Shown: positions 15,014 through 22,849 of the stretch, in pieces
Layout of the letters: each line of letters begins with the position of its first letter
Position numbering within the stretch: the stretch's first letter is position 1
Source: a virus
Virus record (IMG/VR): IMGVR_UViG_3300028197_001695
Location: 54,006 to 118,005 of that record
Direction: 5' to 3' (one strand)
DNA length: 64,000 nt
Position numbers and translations under genes: made by a program
The notes under the pieces: model-generated
Seen by the model: only the letters and a program-made list of their open reading frames with translations
Database searches by the model: none
What the model was told of the DNA's origin: nothing

Positions 15014-15486
15014 AATTTTTTAATTTTTCCAATAATTTTTGTCGCACTTATATCTTCAGAAAAAGGAATGAAACGCACCTCTGTTTGACCACAGGATGCC
15101 TTCTCAGCAGGGTTTAGGGTTGCAACGCTATAGTCTCCACCTTTATACCAACGAGAGGGCTTAAAGTGTCTTAGGTAGCCAGAAACCGTTGGTTCATTAA
15201 ACACAAAAACATAATCAACACACTCATTACAAGCCACAAGAAAGGCTCTCTGTTCTTGACTAATAATGGGTCTTTCTTGGCCTTTATTCTCCCTAACACT
15301 TTCATCTCCATTCACGCCAACAACTAAACTGTAATCACAAGGTAAATCTTCCTTGATTGATTTTAGAAGGTCTGCGTGACCTGCATGAAATAAGTCAAAG
15401 CAACCGTTTGTAAAAGCCATCTTTTCCATCCCCATCGAGAAGCGGTGCATGATCGTAGATGTATCAACTATTTTAGGGTGATTCAT
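15010..15486 (-). CDS. HldE-type (RfaE domain II) nucleotidyltransferase
   Basis: A 158-residue cytidylyltransferase-fold protein. TNGCFDLFHAGH at residues 26-37 contains the HxGH nucleotide-binding motif, followed by VGVNGDESVRENKG, RPI, RA..VA and VDYVFVFNE, and GGDY near residue 116. This is the order seen in the C-terminal domain of HldE (ADP-heptose synthase), which transfers AMP from ATP to heptose-1-phosphate. Here it is a separate gene next to a separate kinase. A related glycerol- or sugar-phosphate substrate cannot be excluded. Confidence 0.85.
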   Translation of the reverse strand: MNHPKIVDTSTIMHRFSMGMEKMAFTNGCFDLFHAGHADLLKSIKEDLPCDYSLVVGVNGDESVRENKGQERPIISQEQRAFLVACNECVDYVFVFNEPTVSGYLRHFKPSRWYKGGDYSVATLNPAEKASCGQTEVRFIPFSEDISATKIIGKIKKL

Positions 15487-16229
15487 ATTGTTGCTGTCCC
15501 AGCTTTACTGACAACAATGCTACAGCAAGTCTGAGCGTAGTCAATAGCTGAATCCATGTCTTGATTAAATAAATAATTAGTCGCGAAAGCAGTAAGGAAA
15601 GTATCTCCAGCACCACTCACATCCCTTACTTGAGCCACAGATTTTAAAGGGTATTTCTTTCCCCTGAACCTACACCCGTTACTCCCTAAAGTAACAATGA
15701 GGTTTTCCATCCCTATACCTTTAAATCCATTCTCCTTATATTCCTTTTCGTTAATTTTGATAAAATCAAACGAATTGGCCCATTTAGGGTTATATTTCTT
15801 TTTTGTATCTAAGAAAGACAATTGAGAGTTATCTGCAATATATTTTAAATCTCTGTCTGTCAGGTATCCCTTGTTATAATCAGAAACTATTACAGCGTCA
15901 TAAGACCACACGCTTGCTTCGCGCAACTTTAATTTATTAATCTCTTCATACTCATCTGAATCAACCCGCAAAAACATTTGATTAGAATTGGAGTCAATGT
16001 ATCTAACCTTCGCTCCAGTGCTTTGATTGCTTTTAATATCTACTTCTGCTTTTTCGCCTAAATTGTTAAGGCAAGCAAGAACATTTCTATGGACGTTTGA
16101 AGCCATACCCATGAAAGTAACTGAGTTCTCCTGCTTGAAAACAGGAACTGGAGCTTCTGGGCATAATCTATCAGCAGACCCATAAGTAAAAATATCTAAG
16201 CAGGACTCTCCGATAATTAATATTTTCAT
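15483..16229 (-). CDS. HldE-type (RfaE domain I) PfkB-family sugar kinase
   Basis: A 248-residue PfkB-fold kinase. The N-terminus MKILIIGESCLDIFTYG and CPEAPVPVFK are specific to RfaE domain I, and the C-terminal DVSGAGDTF holds the catalytic Asp and anion hole. E. coli HldE domain I has about 318 residues, so this is a compact version. The expected reaction is phosphorylation of D-glycero-D-manno-heptose 7-phosphate at C1. Four-base overlaps join it to the transferase and to the cupin gene, so all four are made from one message. Confidence 0.85.
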   Translation of the reverse strand: MKILIIGESCLDIFTYGSADRLCPEAPVPVFKQENSVTFMGMASNVHRNVLACLNNLGEKAEVDIKSNQSTGAKVRYIDSNSNQMFLRVDSDEYEEINKLKLREASVWSYDAVIVSDYNKGYLTDRDLKYIADNSQLSFLDTKKKYNPKWANSFDFIKINEKEYKENGFKGIGMENLIVTLGSNGCRFRGKKYPLKSVAQVRDVSGAGDTFLTAFATNYLFNQDMDSAIDYAQTCCSIVVSKAGTATI

Positions 16230-16600
16230 TTTTGTGAATCTCCTTTTTGGATTCTATAAGAATCATATTCAAAATGTTGAGTGCTAACTTCAAAAACTTT
16301 AGAATCCTCTAGAGCTATAAGCTTGTGAGGAATACATGGTCGCAAATGAACAGTGTCCCCCTCATTTAATTCAACAACCTTGTCTCCTGCATCACTCAAG
16401 TCATAATACTTCAAAAGCAATGCTCCTTCTATAACAGCCCAAGTTTCCTCTTTCTTGATATGATAATGCATAGAAAATTCAGCCCCCTTGTTGAACTTCA
16501 AAATCTTACCACAATACAAGTCATTATTTGTGATCCAAACTTCTTCCCCCCATCCTTTAGGGTGTTTTTGGACTTTTGAAAATACAGGCTCTAACTTCAT
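16226..16600 (-). CDS. Cupin protein, mannose-6-phosphate-isomerase type II-like
   Basis: A 124-residue single cupin domain. Metal ligands HYHIKKEE (His, His, Glu about residues 45-51) and the second cupin box with PCIPHKL are present. The sequence KGWGEEVWITNNDLYCGKIL resembles the C-terminal part of phosphomannose isomerase/GDP-mannose pyrophosphorylase and sugar-operon cupins. It begins the four-gene HldE-type operon. The reaction, if any, is likely sugar-phosphate isomerisation or epimerisation. Confidence 0.75.
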   Translation of the reverse strand: MKLEPVFSKVQKHPKGWGEEVWITNNDLYCGKILKFNKGAEFSMHYHIKKEETWAVIEGALLLKYYDLSDAGDKVVELNEGDTVHLRPCIPHKLIALEDSKVFEVSTQHFEYDSYRIQKGDSQK

Positions 16601-16646
16601 TGACTAATTTTAGCTAGAATACATGAAAATTCAAGAGCTAATAATA

Positions 16647-16674
16647 AAAAAACCGTCCTTGCGGGACGGTTTTT
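16647..16674. terminator. Bidirectional intrinsic terminator
   Basis: AAAACCGTCC/GGACGGTTTT stem around TTGCG with A/T runs on both sides. For minus-strand transcription it ends the 16.7-18.8 kb lysis group upstream of the sugar cassette. Confidence 0.85.
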
Positions 16675-16692
16675 AAATGATTTAAATTTGTT

Positions 16693-16806
16693 TTATTTTT
16701 CTTTTCGCTCTTCTTCAGCTTTTCTCTTTTCTTTAGCTTCGACTTGATGAGCGATAGCAAAGTAACAGAAAAAAGATGTAATAGCGGATATAAGAATTAA
16801 CTTCAT
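16693..16806 (-). CDS. Small membrane protein with charged tail (37 aa)
   Basis: A 37-residue protein: hydrophobic LILISAITSFFCYFAIAH (residues 3-20) followed by a highly charged KEKRKAEEERKEK tail. It lies just before the terminator at 16647, next to the holin candidate and near the endolysin. It could be a lysis accessory or antiholin; unproven. Confidence 0.55.
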   Translation of the reverse strand: MKLILISAITSFFCYFAIAHQVEAKEKRKAEEERKEK

Positions 16807-16838
16807 TGCTTAATTACTAAAATTAAGACATGACGCTC

Positions 16839-17033
16839 TTATTTTTTATCTCCCTTGTCTTTCGCTTTACCAATATTGACACTAAGGAAGTCAACGAGCT
16901 TGTATGCTTTAGCAAGGATAGTTCCTTCTTTGGGGGTGGGAGTTAAAGCTGCGAATGCGCTAGCAGCTGCGATAACAGCACAAGCCCAATTAAACCACGC
17001 TTGACCTTCGACGAATTGAATAAGTGTTTCCAT
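16839..17033 (-). CDS. Small membrane protein, holin candidate (64 aa)
   Basis: A 64-residue protein with one long hydrophobic helix, WFNWACAVIAAASAFAALTP (residues 13-32), and a basic C-terminal tail KAKDKGDKK. The TPTPKEGTILAKAYKLVDF phrase is common among small proteins beside phage endolysins. It lies about 1 kb from the amidase in the same orientation and is preceded by a late-type box. A class II/III-like holin role is likely but not shown. Confidence 0.6.
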   Translation of the reverse strand: METLIQFVEGQAWFNWACAVIAAASAFAALTPTPKEGTILAKAYKLVDFLSVNIGKAKDKGDKK

Positions 17034-17057
17034 AGCAATATTTTGTTTCTACAGCTT

Positions 17058-17066
17058 ATTACACTA
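17058..17066 (-). promoter_or_regulatory. Late-type promoter box TAGTGTAAT
   Basis: TAGTGTAATA on the minus strand, 24 bases before the ATG at 17033. Confidence 0.55.
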
Positions 17067-17083
17067 AACGAAAAAACAGGGAA

Positions 17084-17212
17084 TTATCTGCCCTGCCCTC
17101 TATAGGGCTTTTTGTAGTTTTTGGAGCTTTTAATCTTAGAAGTCTTGCTTTTAGCATGTATGCCTTTACGTCTAATCTTCTTTTTTGCTTCGTAAGTATT
17201 TAATTTTTTCAT
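17084..17212 (-). CDS. Small highly basic protein (42 aa)
   Basis: A 42-residue protein with about 17 Lys/Arg (MKKLNTYEAKKKIRRKG..., ending YKKPYRGQGR) and no acidic patch. Its ATG overlaps the TAA of the MazG-like gene (TAATG). Such a composition suggests nucleic-acid binding or ribosome binding. No family is recognised. Confidence 0.65.
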   Translation of the reverse strand: MKKLNTYEAKKKIRRKGIHAKSKTSKIKSSKNYKKPYRGQGR

Positions 17213-17631
17213 TACTGATCCTTTACAAATTGTCCATCTACCATCTTGCCAGTACGACTCTTAATTACATCATAAGCTACCCTTAAACATTCTGTTGTAT
17301 CAAAGCCAACCATTTTAGCCAGCAAAACAATAGTGACCAGCATATCCCCAATCCCGTCCTTGACTTCTGAGAGAATATCCTCTTCGTTTGAGGTTGGCAT
17401 CCCAAGGTCTTCCATGAGATCTCGCTGATAACTAAAATCATTTAACTTTTCTAAAGCTTCTCTTGTTTCATCAAGCTCTTCTTGCGTTTTATCTAGTTGG
17501 CGTAGTGGGGTAGAGGATTCTAAAATCCCTTTGTTTCCTCCCCACTCAATCACTAATTTACTTAGTTCTTCGTATTTCATAGATTCTTCTCTCTCCAGCA
17601 TTTTGTTGAATGCGTTTTCAAAAGGTCTCAT
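17212..17631 (-). CDS. MazG-like nucleotide pyrophosphohydrolase
   Basis: A 139-residue all-alpha NTP pyrophosphatase. QLDKTQEELDETREAL carries the first acidic metal-binding helix (ExxE) and EVKDGIGDMLVTIVLLAKMVG the second (E..D). The C-terminal SRTGKMVDGQFVK motif is typical of phage MazG-like proteins. It would hydrolyse dNTPs or (p)ppGpp-type nucleotides in the cytoplasm. An internal ATG (residue 11 or 18) could also serve as start; the chosen one gives the usual four-base coupling to the upstream gene. Confidence 0.8.
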   Translation of the reverse strand: MRPFENAFNKMLEREESMKYEELSKLVIEWGGNKGILESSTPLRQLDKTQEELDETREALEKLNDFSYQRDLMEDLGMPTSNEEDILSEVKDGIGDMLVTIVLLAKMVGFDTTECLRVAYDVIKSRTGKMVDGQFVKDQ

Positions 17632-17924
17632 AGATTTACCATTTTAGGAGCAATCTCCTCAATTTCCTCACACAATCTTAAAATTTCAGAGGTCTGCATA
17701 TTGAGTGCCTTTGTTTTTAATTTAAACATTTCATTGTAGAAACGTTGATAATCCTCTAATTGATAGATATACTCTTGACCAGCAATCTTAAGGATAAAGT
17801 CTCCATATGTTTCATATAACATTGGGTCAATGCATTTTTCAATTGGATCATAGGAAGCATTCCCTACAACGTAATCAAAAATGTCGTGACGATCCACATT
17901 AATATTCATTATTTCTTGACTCAT
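17628..17924 (-). CDS. Hypothetical protein (98 aa)
   Basis: A 98-residue protein with acidic and aromatic residues (DYVVGNASYDPIEKCIDPMLY and QEYIYQLEDYQRFYNEMF). It resembles no family I can name. It is coupled to the MazG-like gene downstream. A hairpin precedes its start. Confidence 0.55.
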   Translation of the reverse strand: MSQEIMNINVDRHDIFDYVVGNASYDPIEKCIDPMLYETYGDFILKIAGQEYIYQLEDYQRFYNEMFKLKTKALNMQTSEILRLCEEIEEIAPKMVNL

Positions 17925-17933
17925 AATCGTAAT

Positions 17934-17973
17934 AGCGAGTCCACCGATAGATAAGAGGTGAACCCGCTTTTTT
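17934..17973 (+). other. Imperfect hairpin with T-run on the plus strand
   Basis: AGCGAGTCCACC (17934-17945) pairs with GGTGAACCCGCT (17957-17968) with two mismatches, followed by a run of T on the plus strand. As a terminator it faces opposite to the minus-strand genes on both sides; as read on the minus strand it would be a 5' leader hairpin for the gene starting at 17924. Confidence 0.5.
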
Positions 17974-17987
17974 CTATAAACTGGATT

Positions 17988-18620
17988 TTAAAGCTCTTTA
18001 ATCCGATTGATAACCATTTGATAAGTCTCGTCTGAAGGATCGTTCTTTCTATTAGGCGCAATCATTTTATGCGTTAAAATATTTTCAATCCCAAAATCAA
18101 ATTTGTCCATAAGGTATTTGCATTTCTTAGCAGCGGAATCGATTTCAGCCGCACTGGGTGTTCGTTTGTTAGTGTCTCCATAGAAAGAGATCCCGACACT
18201 ATGAGCATTTAAACCGCTCACCCCTTTCCAAGAAGATCTCCCTGCATGCCAAGCTCTTTTTTTATCATAGACGAACTGTGTGCGAGATCCATCAGCCGCA
18301 ATAAGATAGTGATAACTAACCTTTGATTCAGCCTTCAAAATCCATGAACGAGTCCCATCATGACTTCCGCTGCTATGATGCAAAATCACATACTCCGGTT
18401 TAATCGTCCCAGACTGGTTTGGAGAAGCTTTGTAAACTTCAGGATAATCATCTTTAAGTTCTTCTACTGGTGGCTCTGGCTTTTCTGGTTCACCTTTTTC
18501 ATCGTGAACCAACTGCTCCCAAATCATTTTCCATGTAGCAGGTCCATCAATTCCGTCAGCGGTCAAGCCAAGCTTGCCTTGAACTTCTTTGACAATTTGA
18601 GTTTTAGCAGAAAAGCGCAT
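17988..18620 (-). CDS. N-acetylmuramoyl-L-alanine amidase endolysin with peptidoglycan-binding domain
   Basis: A 210-residue endolysin. Residues 1-36 (KEVQGKLGLTADGIDGPATW) form a short peptidoglycan-binding domain, then a Pro/Glu linker, then an Amidase_2/PGRP domain from about 75: VILHHSSGS with zinc ligand His81 or His82, SYHYLIAADG, WHAGRSSW, SVGISFYGD and THKMIAPNRKNDP with His184 as a likely second ligand. The usual Glu after VGI is Ser here. There is no signal peptide, so release needs a holin. It is preceded by a 65-residue gene in the same operon. Confidence 0.88.
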   Translation of the reverse strand: MRFSAKTQIVKEVQGKLGLTADGIDGPATWKMIWEQLVHDEKGEPEKPEPPVEELKDDYPEVYKASPNQSGTIKPEYVILHHSSGSHDGTRSWILKAESKVSYHYLIAADGSRTQFVYDKKRAWHAGRSSWKGVSGLNAHSVGISFYGDTNKRTPSAAEIDSAAKKCKYLMDKFDFGIENILTHKMIAPNRKNDPSDETYQMVINRIKEL

Positions 18621-18622
18621 CT

Positions 18623-18817
18623 TTATTCGCCTTCAGGTAGAACTTCGGCTTCAGCCTCTGGTTGGGGCAACTGAGATTTTGCTTGCTCTTGGATTTTGGT
18701 AGCAAGGAAAGAACCTGCTTCAGCGATCTGAAGTCCTTGAGCTTTTACAGCGACATCAATAATCTGGAGAAGAGCATTTGCCTCGTTTTCTTGTAAGGTG
18801 ATTTTAATTTCATTCAT
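18623..18817 (-). CDS. Hypothetical protein (64 aa)
   Basis: A 64-residue protein with MNEIKITLQENEANALLQII at the start, a helical middle and an acidic Pro/Glu tail. The pattern TLQENEANALLQIIDVAVKAQGL is common in small phage proteins next to endolysins. The ATG at 18817 is preferred to one at 18823. Function unknown. Confidence 0.6.
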   Translation of the reverse strand: MNEIKITLQENEANALLQIIDVAVKAQGLQIAEAGSFLATKIQEQAKSQLPQPEAEAEVLPEGE

Positions 18818-18858
18818 ATGCACCTGATTATCGACACAGCGAAGAATAATTCAACAAA

Positions 18859-19845
18859 TTAACATCTAAATTTCAAAAAAACATGCTTAACCGCCATCCA
18901 CATGTCCAGATATTTATACTTAGCTAATCTACCCAGAAACACAGTATCCTTTTCTTCTCTAGCTAATCCATCATATCTTAAATACATCTCTTGGCCTTCT
19001 CCCCAAGGGATAGGATAGAATGGAATATCTCCTTCCTCCATACTTTTCGGGTATTCTCGGGTAATTATAGTCTCTCCTGAGTGATTGGAACTAAAATAAG
19101 AATGATCATACTGTCTAGTCCATTTATTTTTCTTACTGCATTCGTTGTAAACAAGTGTGTCTTGCTTATCCATTGTTGAGTAATGCTCTAGCTTTAAAGA
19201 CCTGTAAGGCAATTGCCCAAAACAATAATTAAAATACTGATCTATCCTACCTGTATAAATAACTTTATCGTAATCCTCCCCCCTCCATTCTTCCTGCCCC
19301 GCATTTAAAACAACTTCTATCCCATCTAACATTTTTTCGAACATTTTTGTGTATCCTTCTTTTGGTACACACTGATATTTTTGGCCTTCAAACCAAGTTG
19401 GACTTTCTGAGTTCTTGGTCTTTGGGATTCTGTTCGTGATTGTTTTAGGAATCTTCCTGAAATCTACTCCCCATTGTTTCTCACTGTAGTCTTTAAAAAT
19501 GTATTTTTTAATCTCTTCTTGAGAGAGTGTCCTGCCTATAGCTGCCTCACAACCTTTGTCGTGGTATGGTAGAGGAATATCCCCGATCTGGGTTTTGCCA
19601 ATTGGCTTATACTTCAGATCAATCCACTCTGTGTACCGTGATAGAAACTCAAAAACTTCTTCATCATCCGTATGGAAAATATGTGGGCCATACTTGTGGA
19701 AGTGAAGACCTTCAATGTCAACATCATAACAGTTACCCCCAATGTGATTACGGGATTCAAAAATTTTAACTTCATGGCCTTTATCTTTAAGTAAACGAGC
19801 AGAAGTTATCCCACTCAAACCACAACCAACAATAGCAAACTTCAT
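18859..19845 (-). CDS. glf: UDP-galactopyranose mutase
   Basis: A 328-residue flavoprotein that converts UDP-galactopyranose to UDP-galactofuranose. The FAD-binding GCGLSG (residues 7-12) and ESRNHIGGNCYD, YGPHIFHT, the EEIKKYIFKDYSEKQWG segment and the C-terminal FLGRLAKYKYLDM are all typical. Slightly short compared with the usual 370-390 residues. It probably uses product from the epimerase at 753-1583. It begins a five-gene glycan cluster and overlaps the GT2 gene by four bases. Confidence 0.93.
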   Translation of the reverse strand: MKFAIVGCGLSGITSARLLKDKGHEVKIFESRNHIGGNCYDVDIEGLHFHKYGPHIFHTDDEEVFEFLSRYTEWIDLKYKPIGKTQIGDIPLPYHDKGCEAAIGRTLSQEEIKKYIFKDYSEKQWGVDFRKIPKTITNRIPKTKNSESPTWFEGQKYQCVPKEGYTKMFEKMLDGIEVVLNAGQEEWRGEDYDKVIYTGRIDQYFNYCFGQLPYRSLKLEHYSTMDKQDTLVYNECSKKNKWTRQYDHSYFSSNHSGETIITREYPKSMEEGDIPFYPIPWGEGQEMYLRYDGLAREEKDTVFLGRLAKYKYLDMWMAVKHVFLKFRC

Positions 19846-20627
19846 ATGTTAAAATGTAATCTCATGCTCTTGCTAATTTCTTGAGAGTACTTCAAATTAG
19901 CTTTACCTGAGACTTGTTCATTATGAGAGCAGTTATATATGGCTGCTCTAAAATCAATATTCCCACCTTCATATCCTTTGTAATTAAAATATCTCCAAGA
20001 AAACGCATGAGATCCTATGACTTTTATTAAATAATATTTTTGTGTAGATCTAATTATACTACTCTGGGATGAACTTAGATTGATGTTTCTAAAATCGATT
20101 TCTTTTTTGAGCATACTTGCTTTAGTTATATTACATGTCCCGCATTTTCTATTAAAATCATTAATATACTTCAACGTATCATCAATACCCATCCTGATAC
20201 CCTTATCGATTCTCAAAAAATCTTTATTCGAATTATGAATAGTTCTAACTAGATCTCTATGTACGAAGTCATCCGCATCAACAAACATAACATAATTATC
20301 ATTGTTAACCTCACTTAAAGCTAAAATATACTTAGTGCCTTTATCTAATCTAGCTTGGTATATCCCATTTTCGACACTTACTTGAGTGCCTATCTGCCAA
20401 TTATTTGAAGGCGTAGGAGGCAACCAATTTACTTCTATAAACTTTACATTTTTAATCTTTTTGTTTTCTGTAAAGGTGTTTAATGTTTTATTCGAAACTA
20501 CTATTACTTCAAACCTATCATCAAGCTGACCACAAACCGAACCCAAAGTCTTTTCTAATAAATCCCAAGTATCATTATATGAATGACAGTTCTCGTAATG
20601 TTTAACAGCTATAATAAAAGTAACCAT
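19842..20627 (-). CDS. GT2-like glycosyltransferase
   Basis: A 261-residue GT-A-fold protein. The N-terminus FIIAVKHYENCHSYNDT and EVIVVSNK give the nucleotide-binding start, and VMFVDADDF (residues 113-121) is the metal-binding DxD. No membrane segments are present. It is next to UDP-galactopyranose mutase and could be a galactofuranosyltransferase, but this is only inferred from position. Confidence 0.75.
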   Translation of the reverse strand: MVTFIIAVKHYENCHSYNDTWDLLEKTLGSVCGQLDDRFEVIVVSNKTLNTFTENKKIKNVKFIEVNWLPPTPSNNWQIGTQVSVENGIYQARLDKGTKYILALSEVNNDNYVMFVDADDFVHRDLVRTIHNSNKDFLRIDKGIRMGIDDTLKYINDFNRKCGTCNITKASMLKKEIDFRNINLSSSQSSIIRSTQKYYLIKVIGSHAFSWRYFNYKGYEGGNIDFRAAIYNCSHNEQVSGKANLKYSQEISKSMRLHFNI

Positions 20628-21181
20628 TATTCCCCAAATTTATAACCAAAATATTCGATGTCTTTTGCATATTTTTCTGCAACAATTTGTTTTGTTTCTT
20701 CATCGTAGTATTCGGTGTAATGCTTATGTTTTGTTTTGTTTACGTGAGGAAGTTTTTGTTGCGGAACTCTAATTTTGTCGCAAATAGTATTAAAGTCTTC
20801 CTGAAGATTTTCAAACCTACCAATAAAATCGACTAAGCATTCGTCACCTTCAAATAACCAATTATGCTGTAATTTATGTTTCGCAGGAAATGGATTTAAT
20901 AAAAAATCCAAGAAGCTCAAGCCTTTAGCACTTTCTATATATCCATGTTGAGTATTATCTTTAACTCTAAAGAAATACTGAGACAGTAATTTATCCCAAG
21001 GATTACGTATAATAGAGAATTTGAAATAAGTATTAAATGCCTTAGGCTCATACTTTTTGTACCACCAAGCCCGGTGATGCTTCTGCGGAGGATTCTCAGC
21101 GTTCACTAGAAGCTTAGTAATACTAGTACCACCAGTTTTGTTTATGTGTATAAAGATAAACTTATTTTTGCGACACATCAT
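20627..21181 (-). CDS. Carbohydrate sulfotransferase-like protein (copy 2 of 3)
   Basis: A 184-residue protein with the PAPS loop FIHINKTGGTS (residues 10-20), the 3'-phosphate motif RNPWDKLLS (59-67) and the C-terminal signature LPHVNKTKHKHYTEYYDEE, ending YKFGE. The shortest of the three sulfotransferases. It is three bases from the next copy, suggesting tandem duplication and divergence. Sulfate acceptor unknown. Confidence 0.85.
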   Translation of the reverse strand: MMCRKNKFIFIHINKTGGTSITKLLVNAENPPQKHHRAWWYKKYEPKAFNTYFKFSIIRNPWDKLLSQYFFRVKDNTQHGYIESAKGLSFLDFLLNPFPAKHKLQHNWLFEGDECLVDFIGRFENLQEDFNTICDKIRVPQQKLPHVNKTKHKHYTEYYDEETKQIVAEKYAKDIEYFGYKFGE

Positions 21182-21184
21182 AAT

Positions 21185-21778
21185 TTATTCTCCAAATCTA
21201 TATTTAAATGTATCTATATCTTCTTCAAAGCTTCTCGCAATAATCTTAATTGATTGATCATCATAGTACTCAGTGTAATGAGCGTGTTTGGTTTTGTTCA
21301 CATGAGGAAGTTTTACTTTAGAATAATCAATTTGATCACATATTAAATCGAAATCATTTTGAAAATTTTCAAACCTGCCCACAAAATCTGTTTTAATTGA
21401 TCCATTTACAGTGATAAATTCCAATTGAGGATAAAAGAACACCCACTGCTGCCAAACCTCTTTTGCCAATAAAAAATCCTTGAATTCTGGATATTCTTTT
21501 TTAATCACTAATGTCTTGAGTCTATCATAAAAAGGTATCCCCCCTCTTTTAAGATATTCATAAGCACTTACAAACTTATCCCAAGGATTCCTAACAAACG
21601 CAAATTTAAATAAATCCTCTACCGCTAATTTAGGGCAATAGTCATTAGATTTAAAACCTAATTTAGATATTCCATAGTGGTCATGTGTTGTGATATTGAA
21701 AACCTTTTTAATAGATCTCCCTCCACATTTTGGGATATGAACAAAGACGAATTTATTTTTATGATCTACAAAAGGCAT
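21185..21778 (-). CDS. Carbohydrate sulfotransferase-like protein (copy 3 of 3)
   Basis: A 197-residue protein with FVHIPKCGGRS (12-22), RNPWDKFVS (63-71) and the shared C-terminal LPHVNKTKHAHYTEYYDD and YRFGE. Its middle region differs from the other two, which implies a different acceptor. It starts inside the end of the Fringe-like gene (20-base overlap). Confidence 0.85.
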   Translation of the reverse strand: MPFVDHKNKFVFVHIPKCGGRSIKKVFNITTHDHYGISKLGFKSNDYCPKLAVEDLFKFAFVRNPWDKFVSAYEYLKRGGIPFYDRLKTLVIKKEYPEFKDFLLAKEVWQQWVFFYPQLEFITVNGSIKTDFVGRFENFQNDFDLICDQIDYSKVKLPHVNKTKHAHYTEYYDDQSIKIIARSFEEDIDTFKYRFGE

Positions 21779-22508
21779 TTTCTAAAGATTGATAAGGGCA
21801 TTCTTGTTCATTAAAGTCATTCCAGATATATCGCATATCTTTGATATGCACAGTGATAAGATCTTCCTTCACATTAATTGACTTTTGATTTTTTTTCATT
21901 GTGTCATGATTAAAAGAATACATTGTTTCGGGGTTAACAATATATATTTTATCATTTTCTTTATTAGCCGCTTTCAGTTTTTTATTTAAACGATAACACA
22001 TGTGCGACAATGCTATGTCAGAATGGCTTTGAAAACTTCTATCTTCTTTCCATCCATTTTCTATTACAAATTTCTGGATCAATTTAAAAGTTTTATTGTT
22101 CATTAAAATACCAGCCCCTCCGAATATACCGACACTATCTTTATAAAGCTGAGAGCAATATATTCTTAAATTATCTTCGGGTAATTTACTTATAAATGAA
22201 TTTAAATTCTCAGTGTGTATAAAAGTATCATCGTCACAAATTATGTGCCAATCAGCATCACACCAATCTTGCTTAAATACTGATTCTATTTTTTCGATAC
22301 AAGAATGGTAGTCATCAAGATCACAAACCTTTATTACTGGAAGTTCGTCAATTAGTTCAAAGCCTCCAAGAAGATAGAAATTATCTCCACAGTCTTTAAT
22401 CCTTTTTATGACTGTATTATACAATGGTTTAGTCCTCTTCTCGTGAAGAGGTTTGCATACCATAAAATAATAATTAATCACCTTCGACTTCTTCTGCATT
22501 TTCTTCAA
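21759..22508 (-). CDS. Fringe/GT31-like glycosyltransferase
   Basis: A 249-residue protein. WHIICDDDTFI holds DDD at 92-94 and GIFGGAGILMN at about 127-137 is the Fringe-type acceptor motif; SHSDIALSHMCYRL could supply the catalytic Asp. Fringe enzymes add GlcNAc in beta-1,3 linkage; here the sugar is unknown. An internal Met at residue 4 is an alternative start; the chosen start overlaps the upstream gene by 35 bases. Confidence 0.75.
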   Translation of the reverse strand: MKKMQKKSKVINYYFMVCKPLHEKRTKPLYNTVIKRIKDCGDNFYLLGGFELIDELPVIKVCDLDDYHSCIEKIESVFKQDWCDADWHIICDDDTFIHTENLNSFISKLPEDNLRIYCSQLYKDSVGIFGGAGILMNNKTFKLIQKFVIENGWKEDRSFQSHSDIALSHMCYRLNKKLKAANKENDKIYIVNPETMYSFNHDTMKKNQKSINVKEDLITVHIKDMRYIWNDFNEQECPYQSLENAFCRS

Positions 22509-22818
22509 CAGGGGCCATTTCTAATATTCCTTCTTTATAGTATGATTCAATAGCTGGTATCGCATCAAATACAGATTGCATCGCAGCAGCTGCTTCTGGA
22601 ACGTTAGCTATAATTTCCCAAAAGTCTAAGTCCAGTCGTTCTGAATTTTCAAGATTTGGGTCTTCATCAGAATCTGAATCAAATGCAGTAAGATTCAAGC
22701 TCATATAACCATCTGAGGCATTAGGAGCATTAACGATGAGTTCTGATAACCATGTATGCGGAAGAGATTTCTCTCCTTGCGCTGGTATCACTAATGGGGT
22801 TTCTTTTTTAATTGGCAT
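22474..22818 (-). CDS. Hypothetical acidic protein (114 aa), fibre-associated
   Basis: A 114-residue acidic protein (FDSDSDEDPNLENSERLDLDF in the middle, EENAEEVEGD at the end). It starts right after the 1507-residue fibre gene and may be a fibre chaperone or assembly factor from its position. No family is recognised. Confidence 0.5.
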   Translation of the reverse strand: MPIKKETPLVIPAQGEKSLPHTWLSELIVNAPNASDGYMSLNLTAFDSDSDEDPNLENSERLDLDFWEIIANVPEAAAAMQSVFDAIPAIESYYKEGILEMAPVEENAEEVEGD

Positions 22819-22849
22819 ATCTTTATTTTTGTTTTATTGAAATTATTTA

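Noticed and set aside
17934-17973. Possible tRNA or tRNA-like fold
   Set aside because: The stem is long and imperfect, and there is no anticodon or T-arm pattern.
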